From: Turicibacter faecis
GTDB taxonomy: Bacteria > Bacillota_I > Bacilli_A > MOL361 > Turicibacteraceae
Assembly: GCF_037076425.1 (NCBI RefSeq)
Contig: NZ_AP028127.1
Location: forward strand, 2,312,001-2,376,000
Length of the DNA: 64,000 bases
Direction: 5' to 3'
The position numbers were made by a program, and so were the translations under genes. Shown piece after piece: positions 63,575 to 64,000 of the stretch (the stretch's first letter is position 1; each line of letters opens with the position of its first letter). The notes beneath the pieces are model-generated. The model was not told the DNA's origin, made no database searches, and saw nothing but the letters and a program-made list of their open reading frames with translations.

Positions 63575-64000
63575 CTAAGCAACCTCAACTTTCTTAATCT
63601 GCACTTTTTTGGGTTTCATATCTTTTAAAACTAAATTTAACACAAGCGCCACAATCGTTCCCGTTGAAATTCCTGACGCAAAAATCATCTGCAAAGCCTC
63701 TGGTAATCCTGAAATAACTTCCGGTCTAAATGTCACTCCAAGACCTAATGCTAAAGAAGCGGCGATAATTAACAGATTACGATCGGTTAACTCTACACGA
63801 CTCAATGTCTTAATCCCCGCAGCAGCTACCATACCAAACATCACTAATCCTACTCCACCAAGAACAGGTTGTGGAATACCATTGATAAGTCCCGCTAACT
63901 TAGGAAATAATCCTAGGCAGACTAATAAAATTCCCGCCATTAAGGCCACATGCTTACTCGCAACTTTTGTTAACGAAATTAATCCTACATTTTGACTAAA
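63575..64000 (-). CDS. pbuX: Xanthine permease, NCS2 family (partial, N-terminus beyond window)
   Basis: The frame is open to the window edge, so only the last ~141 residues are seen: FSQNVGLISLTKVASKHVAL, then GIPQPVLGGVGLVMFGMVAA and the C-terminal helices of an NCS2 purine permease with a Lys-rich end. The FSQNVG signature and the adjacent xpt gene support xanthine uptake. Confidence 0.92.
   Translation of the reverse strand, partial: FSQNVGLISLTKVASKHVALMAGILLVCLGLFPKLAGLINGIPQPVLGGVGLVMFGMVAAAGIKTLSRVELTDRNLLIIAASLALGLGVTFRPEVISGLPEALQMIFASGISTGTIVALVLNLVLKDMKPKKVQIKKVEVA

Overview
The window looks like chromosomal DNA of a low-GC, endospore-forming Bacillota. The main evidence is a complete cotJABC spore-coat operon, together with YebC, UppP, FusB, CD3324-type and MsmX-type genes, strong AGGAGG ribosome sites and dense intrinsic terminators. 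Protein style and gene mix suggest a Turicibacter-like organism, but that is inference. No rRNA, tRNA, CRISPR array or intact transposon was seen.

Left part (1-9.5 kb). Two small sigma-region-4-like regulators (one cut by the window edge) face an 823-residue peptidoglycan-binding/DUF1906 hydrolase. Next come three paralogous membrane-protein genes with copied leader regions, and a YcxB-like gene broken by an in-frame stop. The cotJ operon follows. Its leader contains a complete group I self-splicing intron placed exactly between the Shine-Dalgarno sequence and the start codon of cotJA, behind a sigma-K-like promoter. Splicing should create the ribosome-binding site. This is the most striking element of the window.

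9.5-25.5 kb. GNAT enzymes, a SulP transporter, a DEAD-box helicase and an ABC-F protein whose second nucleotide site is degenerate. Next is a type I toxin-antitoxin-like locus, whose toxin frame carries an internal TGA. It is followed by a cassette of one secreted protein and two membrane micropeptides, bounded by duplicated terminators beside a LytTR/AgrC-like two-component system. Then come surface-protein genes, YbjQ, a BFD-like Fe-S protein, an Rpn remnant and YebC.

25.5-46.7 kb. Mostly housekeeping and transport: two VanZ proteins, UppP, an M3 peptidase, a VanY-type peptidase, pirin, AbgT and GntP permeases, an unusual M28-like protein, a CD3324-type protein, FusB, a metallophosphoesterase, an XRE regulator and a divergent MerR/MATE pair with a 19-bp-spacer promoter.

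46.7-56.6 kb. A probable cell-envelope stress island: an ECF sigma factor with a DUF4179 partner, an SH3 protein and two exported proteins sharing an unrecognised domain of about 130 residues. Also here are a flavodoxin, a ComEC-like metallo-beta-lactamase lipoprotein, a coiled-coil exported protein, a 58-residue micropeptide in an AT-rich gap, and a YdcF-like protein.

56.6-64 kb. A 99-bp tandem repeat, then a six-gene sn-glycerol-3-phosphate uptake operon (permeases, binding protein, HAD phosphatase, GDPD, ATPase). The operon's terminator encloses a perfect 16-bp parS-like palindrome. Last are a xanthine phosphoribosyltransferase gene and a truncated xanthine permease gene.
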